The notes under the pieces: generated by a model
What the model was told of the DNA's origin: nothing
Database searches by the model: none
The model's input: only the letters and a program-made list of their open reading frames with translations
Made by a program: the position numbers and the translations under genes
DNA from: an uncultured Alphaproteobacteria bacterium
GTDB lineage: Bacteria; Pseudomonadota; Alphaproteobacteria; HIMB59
NCBI GenBank assembly: GCA_902574995.1
Contig: CACGPP010000001.1
Location: 1 to 64,000 of the forward strand
Length of the DNA stretch: 64,000 nt
Reading direction: 5' to 3'
Part shown: one piece after another, positions 45,445 to 55,049 of the stretch
How the letters are laid out: each line of letters starts with the position of its first letter
How positions within the stretch are numbered: position 1 is the stretch's first letter

Positions 45445-48419
45445 GAAATTAACCTTTTATTATCTTCATCATAAAAAACTGGTTTAACTATATCCACACC
45501 AGTTGTACTCATACTTGATGTAGAAGCGTAAGCTTTTGTTCCAATCATAGAGTGGCCATTTTTGATAACAGCTAATGCAAAATCATGACCTAATGTAGAA
45601 CTATAATAACAAGATGTAATATGACCAAGCATTGGGACAGGAGACTTAATTTCTTTATCAAGAATAATATGTTGTCCTTCCTCTAGTTTATCGGCTTTAT
45701 TCGAGGGAATGATACCAACAAGTTGTTTCCTATCTTCTCTTATAGTATCAGAACGAGTAAGTGATCTTTTACCTAAAAAATCTTTTTTTGATTTACCAAT
45801 CATCCAGCTAAGTCCCAAATCTATTGGCGTTATAGAACCATCTGTGTCTTGGCCAACAATAATGTAACCCTTTTCTGCCCTTAAAAGATGCATTGCCTCC
45901 GTGCCGTAGGGAGCAAGACCAAATTCTTTTCCAACACTTTGAATGTTATCCCAAATTTTAGGGGCACTATTTGACGGAATATATATTTCGTAACCTAACT
46001 CTCCAGTAAAGCTTGCTCTTAGAATTCGTATTGGAACACCATTAAATTCATGAAATTGGAAAGTCATAAATGGAAACCACTCATTGCTAAAATTGATATT
46101 TGGAAAGGCTTTTTTCATAATTTCTCTGGTTTTTGGTCCACTAATGTTGAAAGTTGCATATTGCTCTGTAATCGAGTTCATAAAAACTTTTAAATTTGGC
46201 CACTCGGTTTGAGCATATTCCTCCATGCAACCTAAAACAGTAGCTGCACCTCCAGTAGTTGTAGTGGCAATAAAATGCTGATCAGAAATTTTACAAATTA
46301 TCCCGTCATCTTTTACCATTCCATCTTCCCCCAACATAAGAGCATATCTTGCAGAACCTTGTTTCATCTTAGTAAAACTGTTTGTGTAAATTAAATTCAT
46401 AAATTCCAACGCATCCTCACCTTTGATCTCAATTTTTCCTAATGTGCTCCCATCTAAAATACCTGCGTTTTCTCTTACATTTTTGCTCTCTCGTTGAACA
46501 GCATCATGCATCGACTCATCTTTATTAATTTGAAAATACCATGGCCTTTTCCATTGCCCGACATCCTCAAAAATTGCACCATTTTTTAAGTGCCAACTAT
46601 GTATTGGTGATTTTCTCTCTGGGTCATAAAACTCATAGCAATTTCTGCCAGCTATTGCAGAAAAACTTAAAGGAGCATAGGGTGGTCGATAAATAGTTGT
46701 GCCAACTTCATTTACTTTTTTATCCAGAAGATCAGAAACTATTCCCAGTGCGTTAATACTACTAATTTTACCTTGATCAGTTCCCATGCTATTTGTTGTA
46801 TATCTTTTTAAATGTTCAATTCTATCAAAACCCTCTGTTATTGCTTGACGGATATCTTTAGTTGTTACATCATTTTGTAAGTCAATAAATGATTTAGCCC
46901 ATAATGATTTCTTTTGTGGAGAGACTTCCCACAATTTTTCAATGTTATACTTAGTGTTTGTATTTAATTCGAGTTTTACGTCTAATTTTTTGACTTTAAA
47001 AGTTTTAAATTTTTCATTTATATCAGAATTTAAATTATCAAAATTAAATTGTCCTGAAGCAGAACCAAGAGTTATCGTAGGTTGAAAAGGTTTTGATGGT
47101 TTGTAAGTTAAATCTTTCTCATCCCAATCTAATAAACCTTTTGATTGAGTAAACAAGTGAACATCTGGATTTATTCCACCCGACAAACATAAGCAGTCAC
47201 ATTTAATTTCATTTAAAGCACCAGAACTATCCTCAACAAGAATTTTTTCAATTTTTTTGTTTCCAAATGCTCCTTTTATTTGTGAATTTGTGTAGAGAGG
47301 AACATCATTTTTTCTTATCAATTCAAACAAATTTGGCTCAATTTCTTCCCCGGATCGTGAGTCAATATATGCTTTTGGTTTTAAACCAGCTTTTATAAGA
47401 CTATAAACTAAGCTGTTTGAATTCGAATTATTACTGAAAATAACAGGTTCTTTAGAGGGTGCTAGTCCATATCGGCACATATATTTTTCAAAGGAAGAGC
47501 TTAGCATTATGCCTGGTAGATCGTTATTTTGAAAAGATAAAAATCTCTCAATGTGTCCATTACATAATATTGTGTGACCTGTACGTATCTTATGTAAAGT
47601 GCTATTAACTTTTCCTTCTATCGGTTTAGAGCCAACAAATCTATCTTCAATGGCTATAAGATGATTTATGTAATTATAAGTTGTAACAAGTGTGTTTTTT
47701 AAAATCTTTATATTCTTAGATCCTTCTATTTCTTGTATAGTTTCTTTTAACCAATCTTTAGGCTCTTTGTTATCAATTAATGATATTTTGTTTGAATTAT
47801 TTATAATGCCACCAAGTTGTTCCTCAAAGTCAATTAACAACACATCATAATTTGAGTTGATGAAAGATTTAGCTGCGAGAAGTCCATTTAGTCCTCCCCC
47901 TATAATTGTAACATCGACGTTATGATGGATATGATTACTTATGCCTTTGAAATCTTTGGGAGGTTTACCTAATCCAGCGGCTCTTCTAATAAGTGGTTCG
48001 TATAAATTTTTCCAAAATTTCTTATGTGGCCCCATGAATGTTTTATAGTAAAAACCAGCAGTAAAAATTGGAGAAAATAAGTTATTGATACTTCCAAAAT
48101 CATTTTCAAGAGAAGGCCATCTGTTTTGACTTTCAATTTCCATACCTTCATAAATTTTTTTTATAGTTGCTCTTGTGTTTGGTTCGGAATATTCACTAAT
48201 TATTTGGACTAGAGCATTTGGTTCTTCTATACCACAGGTATAAATTCCTCTTGGCCTATGGTACTTAAAACTTCTTCCAACAAGGTTAATATTATTTCTT
48301 AATAGAGCTGAGGCTATAGTATCGCCTTTGTAGCCAAAATATTTGACCCCATCAAACTTGAAGCTAATTTTTTGATGAAACTGAATAAATTGATTTTCTT
48401 TTAAATTTATAGATTTCAT
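45441..48419 (-). CDS. soxA: Sarcosine oxidase subunit alpha SoxA
   Basis: 992 residues, large subunit. Order: N-terminal 2Fe-2S-ferredoxin-like region without cluster (GVKYFGYKGDTIASALL, GRSFKYHRPRGIYTCG), NAD-binding fold (VTIIGGGLNGLLAA near 188-201), then a folate-binding GcvT-like C half (about 600-980; SFTGELGYEIYIP, GTEAMHLLRAEKGYIIVGQDTDG). It accepts the one-carbon unit on THF. ATGA overlap with soxD and soxG. Full length. Confidence 0.93.
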   Translation of the reverse strand: MKSINLKENQFIQFHQKISFKFDGVKYFGYKGDTIASALLRNNINLVGRSFKYHRPRGIYTCGIEEPNALVQIISEYSEPNTRATIKKIYEGMEIESQNRWPSLENDFGSINNLFSPIFTAGFYYKTFMGPHKKFWKNLYEPLIRRAAGLGKPPKDFKGISNHIHHNVDVTIIGGGLNGLLAAKSFINSNYDVLLIDFEEQLGGIINNSNKISLIDNKEPKDWLKETIQEIEGSKNIKILKNTLVTTYNYINHLIAIEDRFVGSKPIEGKVNSTLHKIRTGHTILCNGHIERFLSFQNNDLPGIMLSSSFEKYMCRYGLAPSKEPVIFSNNSNSNSLVYSLIKAGLKPKAYIDSRSGEEIEPNLFELIRKNDVPLYTNSQIKGAFGNKKIEKILVEDSSGALNEIKCDCLCLSGGINPDVHLFTQSKGLLDWDEKDLTYKPSKPFQPTITLGSASGQFNFDNLNSDINEKFKTFKVKKLDVKLELNTNTKYNIEKLWEVSPQKKSLWAKSFIDLQNDVTTKDIRQAITEGFDRIEHLKRYTTNSMGTDQGKISSINALGIVSDLLDKKVNEVGTTIYRPPYAPLSFSAIAGRNCYEFYDPERKSPIHSWHLKNGAIFEDVGQWKRPWYFQINKDESMHDAVQRESKNVRENAGILDGSTLGKIEIKGEDALEFMNLIYTNSFTKMKQGSARYALMLGEDGMVKDDGIICKISDQHFIATTTTGGAATVLGCMEEYAQTEWPNLKVFMNSITEQYATFNISGPKTREIMKKAFPNINFSNEWFPFMTFQFHEFNGVPIRILRASFTGELGYEIYIPSNSAPKIWDNIQSVGKEFGLAPYGTEAMHLLRAEKGYIIVGQDTDGSITPIDLGLSWMIGKSKKDFLGKRSLTRSDTIREDRKQLVGIIPSNKADKLEEGQHIILDKEIKSPVPMLGHITSCYYSSTLGHDFALAVIKNGHSMIGTKAYASTSSMSTTGVDIVKPVFYDEDNKRLIS

Positions 48420-48766
48420 TTTTCAACCGTAAAATTGCCCGACCCAACTTCTGGTTCACCAGAGGGCGTTTTGACAACACTTTTAAAATTATTTAAATTT
48501 GGTTTTTTTTCATCAAGCTTGTAGGTCACCAAAATTTCATCAGTAGATGTATCTCTTACACAATTAAACCATTTGCGACAACCATGTGTGTGTACCCAGC
48601 GCTCATAAAACAAACCTTTTGGATTTGCTCTTATAAAGACATATTCTCCCCACTCTCGATCACCAATTTCTTTTGATCCATCGGGTCTTTTTACATGCGC
48701 CTCTCCTCCATTTGAAAATTCCGATTGATCTCTCGGGCCGCAATAAGGGCAATTAATTATGAGCAT
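48416..48766 (-). CDS. soxD: Sarcosine oxidase subunit delta SoxD
   Basis: 116 residues, small zinc subunit. Zinc ligands are seen in NCPYCG (Cys6, Cys9) and HTHGCRKWFNC; GEAHVKRPD and ERWVHTHGC are family typical. 5 bp after soxB, 4-bp overlap with soxA. Confidence 0.93.
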   Translation of the reverse strand: MLIINCPYCGPRDQSEFSNGGEAHVKRPDGSKEIGDREWGEYVFIRANPKGLFYERWVHTHGCRKWFNCVRDTSTDEILVTYKLDEKKPNLNNFKSVVKTPSGEPEVGSGNFTVEK

Positions 48767-48771
48767 ATTTA

Positions 48772-50022
48772 TTAATGTGCTACGGCTGCAGCACCGTGTT
48801 CGTCGACTAATCTTCCACTTGCAAATCTATCAAGATTAAAAGCACTATTAATTTGATGAGGTTCATTTTTTGCAATGGTATGTGCGAAAACATTTGCACT
48901 TCCAGGTGTAGCTTTAAAACCACCTGTGCCCCAGCCACAATTAAAAAATAAACCCTCAATGTCACATTTACTAATGATAGGACTAGCATCTGGGCAGATG
49001 TCAACAATACCACCCCATTGACGAAGCATTTTCATTTTGCCAAATAATGGATAAAGCTCGACCATAGCTCGAATAGTATCTTCAATAATGTTAAAACCAC
49101 CTCTTTGAGTGAAAGAATTATAACTGTCGGTTCCTGCTCCAATAACTAATTCACCTTTATCAGATTGACTGACATAAGCATGAACTGCAGAGGACATTAC
49201 CACTGTATCAATAATAGGTTTGATTGGTTCAGAAACAAGTGCCTGAAGTGGTTTACTTTGTAAAGGTAATCTGATACCTGCACTTTCTGCTAAAACACCA
49301 GTATGACCTGAAGCAACAACTCCAATTTTATTTGCCCTTAAAAAACCCTTGGAAGTTTCGACACCTTCTATTGTTCCATTTTTAGTCCTTATTTGACGTG
49401 CCTCACAATTTTGAATTATATCAACTCCCATCTCATCAGCGCGCATTGCAAAACCCCATGCTATTGCATCATGTCTTGCTACACCACCGCGAGGTTGGTA
49501 AGATGCACCTAGCACTGGATATCGAAGATTGTCAGTATTCATTATAGGAACCTTTTTTCGAATTTCTTCTTTAGATAACCAAAATGAATCAATACCATTT
49601 AAATTATTTGCACTCACTCTTCTTTTAATTTCTTTTATATCATGTTCGTTATGGGCTAAATTCATAACCCCTCTTTGACTAAACATTACATTGTAATTTA
49701 ATTCGCTTGATAGGTTTTCCCATAACTTCAAAGAGTGTTCGTACAAATGAGCACTATCATCCCATAAATAATTTGATCTAATGATAGTGGTGTTTCTACC
49801 TGTGTTACCTCCACCAAGCCAACCTTTTTCTATTACGGCAATATTTTTTAATCCATGTTCTTTTGCTAAGTAATACGCAGTTCCTAATCCATGACCTCCA
49901 CCACCAATTATTATGACATCATAAAACTCTCTAGGTTCGGGGCTTCTCCACATTTTTGGCCACTCTTTATGGCCAGATAGTGCATTTCTAGCAAGGCTAA
50001 ATATTGAATATTTTTTCTTCAC
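48772..50022 (-). CDS. soxB: Sarcosine oxidase subunit beta SoxB
   Basis: 416 residues. Oxidises sarcosine with FAD and covalent FMN. FAD fold [18 protein letters not shown] near 34-51; the FMN-linking His is in [13 protein letters not shown]-terminal [14 protein letters not shown] closes the FAD site. Start GTG at 50022, without an obvious ribosome site. Head of the soxBDAG set; only 28 bp separate it from the upstream 2OG oxygenase on the same strand, so a single long transcript from the kinase genes is possible. Confidence 0.94.
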   Translation of the reverse strand: MKKKYSIFSLARNALSGHKEWPKMWRSPEPREFYDVIIIGGGGHGLGTAYYLAKEHGLKNIAVIEKGWLGGGNTGRNTTIIRSNYLWDDSAHLYEHSLKLWENLSSELNYNVMFSQRGVMNLAHNEHDIKEIKRRVSANNLNGIDSFWLSKEEIRKKVPIMNTDNLRYPVLGASYQPRGGVARHDAIAWGFAMRADEMGVDIIQNCEARQIRTKNGTIEGVETSKGFLRANKIGVVASGHTGVLAESAGIRLPLQSKPLQALVSEPIKPIIDTVVMSSAVHAYVSQSDKGELVIGAGTDSYNSFTQRGGFNIIEDTIRAMVELYPLFGKMKMLRQWGGIVDICPDASPIISKCDIEGLFFNCGWGTGGFKATPGSANVFAHTIAKNEPHQINSAFNLDRFASGRLVDEHGAAAVAH

Positions 50023-50050
50023 AACAGCAAATTAGCAAAAAATAAAATAA

Positions 50051-50881
50051 TCAGCTAGTTATTTTCAGGGGCGAATTGTCATTAATTTTTTTAAAAATTT
50101 TAGGGAACTTCCATTGCAAATCGCAGTCTACATTTGGGGCTTGAGCTGAACTTTTTAAGTCGTTTTCACAAATAGTTCTAATTTCAAAGCTTATCCTTGT
50201 ATTTTCAGACTTTTCTTTTGATGAGCTATGTAAGTGGGCACCTGAAAAACATAAAATTTCTCCTGGTTTTATAGTTACTGGTATTTTCTTAATATTGCTG
50301 GGCAAGTCCTCTTTTAATTGTGGAGCAGAGGGATAAGAAAAATCGCCTTTTTTTCTATTGGCTAAATAAATGTTTAAGTCCCAAGTAGAAGTAGTATTTT
50401 TAACTGGAACATCAAAATAATCTGGGTAAAAAATCATAGTATTTTTTTCCTCTACATTACTTACTGGTGCCCACCAATTAATTTGTTGATACAAATTTGT
50501 GCCCCAAGTATCACGATGAATATTTATTCTAGATGCTTCTCTGTAAGGTAAGTTATTTTCTGCTGGTGCTACTCTTACCACAAATCTATCCCAAAAAGTT
50601 TCACCTTTATTGTATCCAATTTCAAATAAAAAGTTTGAAAATAGTTTTCTGAAATCTTCATGGTTTTTTAATTTTGATACAATATCCTTACTTATATCCT
50701 CAGAATTTTTTAAATAATGTATTTTTTCTATTTCACCATGATAAATATTTTGAATTTTATTTTTAATTTGGGTTATTAAATCATTTGAAGTTTTTGATTT
50801 TTGAAATACAAAAACTTTTCCACTAAAAATATCTTTTTTAAATTCTTGAAGATTTGAAATTTTTTCTATTGGTATAAACAT
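50051..50881 (-). CDS. 2-oxoglutarate/Fe(II)-dependent oxygenase-like protein
   Basis: 276 residues. An iron-binding triad is visible: His122-x-Asp124 in NIHRDTWG and a distal His at 216 or 218 in SGAHLHSS, followed by Arg229 for the 2OG carboxylate (HxD...H-x10-R). Aromatic WW at 136-137. No specific subfamily recognised. It starts 0-1 bp after pfkA and lies 28 bp before soxB. A hydroxylase acting on a methylated amine or a sugar-linked compound is conceivable; the substrate is unknown. Confidence 0.7.
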   Translation of the reverse strand: MFIPIEKISNLQEFKKDIFSGKVFVFQKSKTSNDLITQIKNKIQNIYHGEIEKIHYLKNSEDISKDIVSKLKNHEDFRKLFSNFLFEIGYNKGETFWDRFVVRVAPAENNLPYREASRINIHRDTWGTNLYQQINWWAPVSNVEEKNTMIFYPDYFDVPVKNTTSTWDLNIYLANRKKGDFSYPSAPQLKEDLPSNIKKIPVTIKPGEILCFSGAHLHSSSKEKSENTRISFEIRTICENDLKSSAQAPNVDCDLQWKFPKIFKKINDNSPLKITS

Positions 50882-51964
50882 TCACTTTATATCACCAACA
50901 TATACCCCAAGTGCTAAAGCAGTTTCAATTAGAGGATCGGTTCTATCTACAACTTTATAAGTAGATATTCCTTCACTAATTGGAACATCAACAACTTTCC
51001 TATCTCTCCAGGCAACCATTCTTCCATATTTTCCTTTTGCCATTAAATCAACAGCATAAACTCCAAAAGCACTAGCTAAAATTCTATCACGTGGAGTAGG
51101 AGGCGCACCTCGTTGAACATGCCCCAAAGAAGTGACCCTACACTCTATATCAGTACTTTTCATTATTTCCTCTGAAAGATAATTACCTATTCCGCCTAAT
51201 CTTTTTTGACCATCAGCGTATTCAACAGTATAACTTTTTCCTTTTTCTGTTTTTACTGCCTCTGCTACTACAATCAGCGAATGAACTATTCCTCTATTTT
51301 TCATTTCAGTGAGTTTATTGACAATCCCTTTGATAGAGTAATTTAATTCAGGAATTAGGATTACATCTGCTCCACCTGCAATGCCTGCGTTAATAGCTAT
51401 GTGTCCTGCATCTCTACCCATTACTTCTAAAATCATCGTTCTTTGATGACTTGCAGCAGTTGTTTGTAAGTTATCTAGTGCTTGGGTAGCAACATTTACA
51501 GCTGTATTAAACCCTATGGAACTTTCAGTGGCTCCCACATCATTGTCAATTGTTTTAGGTATGGCTACAATATTTAAGTCACCTCTTTTTGCAATTTCAG
51601 TTAATATCGACATGCTTCCATCTCCGCCTATAACAATAAGCCCATCAAGATCTAATTCTTTGTAACCATCAATAATGTCTTGGGATCTATCTTTGTATTT
51701 ACCATCTGGCATGGGAAATTTAAAAGGATTACCTTTACTCGTTGTTCCCAAAAATGTCCCACCTTGTCTTAGAAGAGAACCACTAAAAGTTTGATAGTCT
51801 AATGGAACATAAGCCACTGGTCTTTGCATTAAACCAACAGTGCCATCACGAATACCCATAACTTCCATCTGATATGTATTTTTAGCTCTAAAAAATATCG
51901 ATCTAACTGCCGCGTTTAAACCACCACAGTCTCCACCACTAGTAAGAATTCCAATTTTTTTCAT
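50882..51964 (-). CDS. pfkA: 6-phosphofructokinase (group with Gly104/Lys124-type site)
   Basis: 360 residues of the PfkA superfamily. TSGGDCGGLNA (8-18), GGDGS (113-117), PKTIDND (136-142), EVMGRDAGHIA and the RVTSLGHVQRGAPPTPRDR region are intact. GGDGS (Gly at the position 104 equivalent) predicts ATP use, whereas the Lys in PKTIDND is the state seen in PPi enzymes; this mixed pair occurs in some ATP-dependent groups too. Its presence suggests a glycolytic route, uncommon in streamlined marine alphaproteobacteria. Adjacent to Mak fructokinase (0-1 bp), so fructose to fructose-6-P to fructose-1,6-bisphosphate is encoded in sequence. Confidence 0.9.
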   Translation of the reverse strand: MKKIGILTSGGDCGGLNAAVRSIFFRAKNTYQMEVMGIRDGTVGLMQRPVAYVPLDYQTFSGSLLRQGGTFLGTTSKGNPFKFPMPDGKYKDRSQDIIDGYKELDLDGLIVIGGDGSMSILTEIAKRGDLNIVAIPKTIDNDVGATESSIGFNTAVNVATQALDNLQTTAASHQRTMILEVMGRDAGHIAINAGIAGGADVILIPELNYSIKGIVNKLTEMKNRGIVHSLIVVAEAVKTEKGKSYTVEYADGQKRLGGIGNYLSEEIMKSTDIECRVTSLGHVQRGAPPTPRDRILASAFGVYAVDLMAKGKYGRMVAWRDRKVVDVPISEGISTYKVVDRTDPLIETALALGVYVGDIK

Positions 51965-52888
51965 TTAAAATTTATCTGAGTCCCACAACCACGCTGCCCC
52001 TCTAACACCGCTGGAGTCACCGTGAGTATTACGTAAGATCTTATTTCTTATCTTATCACTAAATGTGTATTTAGGAAGTAATTTAGGTATATTGTCATAA
52101 AGTCTACCAACGTTTGACATACCTCCACCAAAAACTATTACCTCAGGGTCAACGATACCGATCATTACAGATATTAATCTGGCAAAACGATCTTCATATA
52201 ATTCAAATTCTTTTTTTGCTCTTTCATCTCCATTTGCTTCTAAAGCAACTATTTCTCTTGTTCTTAAACTGGTGCCATATTTCTCGTTAAATAATTTTGT
52301 AAAACCTATTCCTGATATAAATTGCTCAGCACATAAGGGTCTTTTGCAATTACCTACATTACATTGGACATTAGAACTAATTTCCTCCTCAGTAGGATAG
52401 GGTAATGGTTGATGTCCCCAATCTCCTGCAATTTGGTTAACGCCCTCAATGACTTTCTTTTCATAAACAAATGATCCGCCAAAACCAGATCCAATAATTA
52501 CACCCCAAACTGATTTATAATTTGCCCCAGAGCCATCGATAGCTTCAGATAATGCAAAACAGTTAGCATCATTCATGATTCGAATTTCTCTATTTAAACT
52601 TTTTTCTAAGTCTTTATGAAATGGTTTGTCATTAATCCATATACAATTAGCATTATTTACTAAGCCAGTTTCATATGAAGAAAATCCTGGTATGCAAACC
52701 CCTACAGAATTTTGTTGATCTGTAAATTTATCAAATTCTGAAACTAAAGATTTTACGGTATTTAAACCACTTTCGTAATTTTTTTCATAAGTAGATCTTT
52801 TTCTCAGAATTTCTTTACCATTTGAGTCTATTAAAATACCCTCAATTTTGGTACCACCGTAATCAATGCCTATTTTAAAATCACTCAT
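51965..52888 (-). CDS. mak: ROK-family fructokinase (Mak-type)
   Basis: 307 residues. ROK kinase phosphorylating fructose at O6. ATP site IGIDYGGTKIEG (7-18), catalytic MNDANCFALSEA, zinc-type cluster around GHQPLPYP and CNVGNCKRPLC, and the C-terminal HGDSSGVRGAAWLW, which is almost identical to the end of E. coli Mak. Pairs with PFK downstream and with the Frc-type fructose importer 10 kb away. It starts opposite a divergent dehydrogenase across a 92-bp gap carrying two direct repeats. Confidence 0.9.
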   Translation of the reverse strand: MSDFKIGIDYGGTKIEGILIDSNGKEILRKRSTYEKNYESGLNTVKSLVSEFDKFTDQQNSVGVCIPGFSSYETGLVNNANCIWINDKPFHKDLEKSLNREIRIMNDANCFALSEAIDGSGANYKSVWGVIIGSGFGGSFVYEKKVIEGVNQIAGDWGHQPLPYPTEEEISSNVQCNVGNCKRPLCAEQFISGIGFTKLFNEKYGTSLRTREIVALEANGDERAKKEFELYEDRFARLISVMIGIVDPEVIVFGGGMSNVGRLYDNIPKLLPKYTFSDKIRNKILRNTHGDSSGVRGAAWLWDSDKF

Positions 52889-52913
52889 TTTTAAATAGAT
52901 ACCATAAGTTATA

Positions 52914-52948
52914 AAATATATGTATGAAATCTTTTAAATATATGTATG
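52914..52948. repeat. Two 13-bp direct repeats, candidate operator
   Basis: AAATATATGTATG occurs at 52914-52926 and 52936-52948, 22 bp start to start, which is close to two helical turns. They lie in the middle of the 92-bp gap between the divergent mak and Gfo/Idh genes, where a transcription factor could bind both sites on one DNA face. AT-richness makes a chance repeat possible. Confidence 0.5.
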
Positions 52949-52980
52949 GATTGTAGTCAAATAGGTTTAAATTTTTTTTT

Positions 52981-53988
52981 ATGAAAAAAAGAATTATTAA
53001 TTGGGGCATATTAAGCACTGCTAAAATTGGTTGGGAGCACGTAATACCTGCAATAAAAAAATCTAAAAATAGTCAGGTTATTGCACTCGCTAGTAGAAAT
53101 TTATCCAGAGCAACGGTTCTAACAAAAAAATTTAAAATACCAAAAAGTTATGGTTCTTATAAAGAGTTATATAAAGATAAAGATGTAGATGTAATTTATA
53201 ACCCTCTTCCTAACCACTTACATATAAAATCAAGTATTGAGGCCTGTAAAAATAAAAAAAATCTCCTATTAGAGAAACCATTATCTTTAAAATCAAAAGA
53301 TATAGATCCATTAATAAAAATTGCCTCACAAAATAAAGTTATTGTTAAAGAAGCATTTATGGTCAGGCATCATCCTCAATGGCGTTGGGTTAAAGAATAT
53401 ATAAAATCAGGTAAGATCGGATCAATATCAAGTATATCAACAGTGTTTTCATACAATAATAAAAATCCAAAAAATATCAGAAATATAAAAAAATTTGGTG
53501 GAGGGGCCATCTATGACATTGGATGTTATCCGACTGTCATATCAAGATTTCTATTAGATAAAGAACCAAAAAGAGTTATTGCAACTACTAAAAATGATAA
53601 AAAATTTAAAACAGATATTTTATCATCCGCATTGTTAGATTTTGGAGATACTTTCTCAACCTTTACAGTTGCTACACAAAGCACATATTCACAACAAGTA
53701 GTAATTCTTGGCACAAAAAAAACAGTTGTTATTGAAAATCCTTTCAATGCAATTGCGAATAAACCAACTACAGTTGTTATCTACAATGGAAAATCAATCT
53801 ATCGAAAAGACAATACAATAAAAGTATTTCCAGCGGCTGATCAATATGAGCATCAAGTTACAAAATTTTCTGATGAGTTAATTTATAAAACTAAAATAGA
53901 TTATGGATTATTAGATGCAAAAAAAAATATGAAAGTATTAGATGCAATTTTTATGTCTATTAAGAAAAAAAAGTGGATTAAAATTTAA
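52981..53988 (+). CDS. Gfo/Idh/MocA-family oxidoreductase
   Basis: 335 residues. NAD(P)-binding WGILSTAKIGWEHV near 8-21, LLEKPL with the catalytic-site Lys near 96-101, and GGGAIYDIGCYP, which resembles sugar 1-dehydrogenases and dihydrodiol dehydrogenases of this family. Likely oxidises an aldose or sugar-derived alcohol in the sugar region. It has a T-run but no Shine-Dalgarno before ATG. Substrate not determined. Confidence 0.82.
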   Translation: MKKRIINWGILSTAKIGWEHVIPAIKKSKNSQVIALASRNLSRATVLTKKFKIPKSYGSYKELYKDKDVDVIYNPLPNHLHIKSSIEACKNKKNLLLEKPLSLKSKDIDPLIKIASQNKVIVKEAFMVRHHPQWRWVKEYIKSGKIGSISSISTVFSYNNKNPKNIRNIKKFGGGAIYDIGCYPTVISRFLLDKEPKRVIATTKNDKKFKTDILSSALLDFGDTFSTFTVATQSTYSQQVVILGTKKTVVIENPFNAIANKPTTVVIYNGKSIYRKDNTIKVFPAADQYEHQVTKFSDELIYKTKIDYGLLDAKKNMKVLDAIFMSIKKKKWIKI

Positions 53989-54021
53989 TTTATTAGTGAG
54001 ATAATAAAAAATTTAAATTAA

Positions 54022-55047
54022 TCAATGGGCACTAGAAGGAGCCCATATATTTATATCACCCTCTTTTGCCGCTTTATTTATTTCTTTAATTTCTTTTTTT
54101 GAAAATTTTAAATTATCAAGTGCAGCTAAGTTTTCTTTAAGCTGTTTTACGGTTCTAGCTCCAATTAAGGCAGAAGTTATTGCACGATTATTTAATACCC
54201 ATGCTATAGCCATTTGGGATAGAGATTGATTTCTCCTTTTTGCAATTTTATTGAGTTCATTAATAATTTTAGTATTTTTTTTCGTTATTAAATCTTTGCT
54301 GAAAGAGCTATTTTCATTAACCCTTGAAACTTTGGGAATTCCTTTCAAATATTTATTAGATAAAAAACCTTGGGCTAGTGGAGAAAAGGCGATACAACCA
54401 ACCCCTTTTTTTATTAGAGTTCTTGTTAAATCTTTTTCAATCCATCTATTGATTAATGAATAAGAAGGTTGATGAATTAATAATTTGATACCTTTGCTCT
54501 TTAAAATTGAAATCATTTTATTTGTCTTGTTGGAGGAGTAAGAAGAGACACCAATATACAGGGCCTTACCAGCTTTATAGATACTTTCTAAAGCATCAGC
54601 TGTTTCCTCAAGAGGTGTATTTGGATCAAAACGATGAGAATAAAATATATCTACATAATCCAGTTTCATCCTCTTTAAACTTTGATCACAACTAGCAATT
54701 ACATGTTTTTTTGAACCCCATTCACCATAGGGTCCATCCCACATATCGTAACCTGCTTTAGATGATATAATTAACTCATCACGGTATTTTCCAAGTTCAC
54801 TTTTCAGGACTTTTCCAAAATTAGACTCAGCACTGCCATAAGGTGGTCCATAATTATTTGCCAAATCAAAATGAGTAATTCCTGCATCAAAAGACTCAAA
54901 AAGAATTTTTTTAGACTCTGAAGCCATTCCATTGCCACCAAAGTTATGCCATAACCCAATTGACAAGACAGGTAGTTTTAAACCACTATCACCACAGTTT
55001 CTATAATGCATTTTTTGATAGCGATTTTTGTCTGAAATATATGGCAT
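54022..55047 (-). CDS. Aldo/keto reductase, YghZ-like
   Basis: 341 residues. Catalytic tetrad: Asp and Tyr in HFDLANNYGPPYGSAE, Lys in IISSKAGYDMW and His in FYSHRFDPNTPLEET. FSPLAQGFLSNKYL and ALIGARTVKQL complete the NADPH site. This is the Kv-beta/YghZ branch, known for reducing glyceraldehyde-3-phosphate or methylglyoxal. It overlaps none but lies 2 bp after the ribokinase gene; likely cotranscribed. Confidence 0.88.
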   Translation of the reverse strand: MPYISDKNRYQKMHYRNCGDSGLKLPVLSIGLWHNFGGNGMASESKKILFESFDAGITHFDLANNYGPPYGSAESNFGKVLKSELGKYRDELIISSKAGYDMWDGPYGEWGSKKHVIASCDQSLKRMKLDYVDIFYSHRFDPNTPLEETADALESIYKAGKALYIGVSSYSSNKTNKMISILKSKGIKLLIHQPSYSLINRWIEKDLTRTLIKKGVGCIAFSPLAQGFLSNKYLKGIPKVSRVNENSSFSKDLITKKNTKIINELNKIAKRRNQSLSQMAIAWVLNNRAITSALIGARTVKQLKENLAALDNLKFSKKEIKEINKAAKEGDINIWAPSSAH

Positions 55048-55049
55048 TT

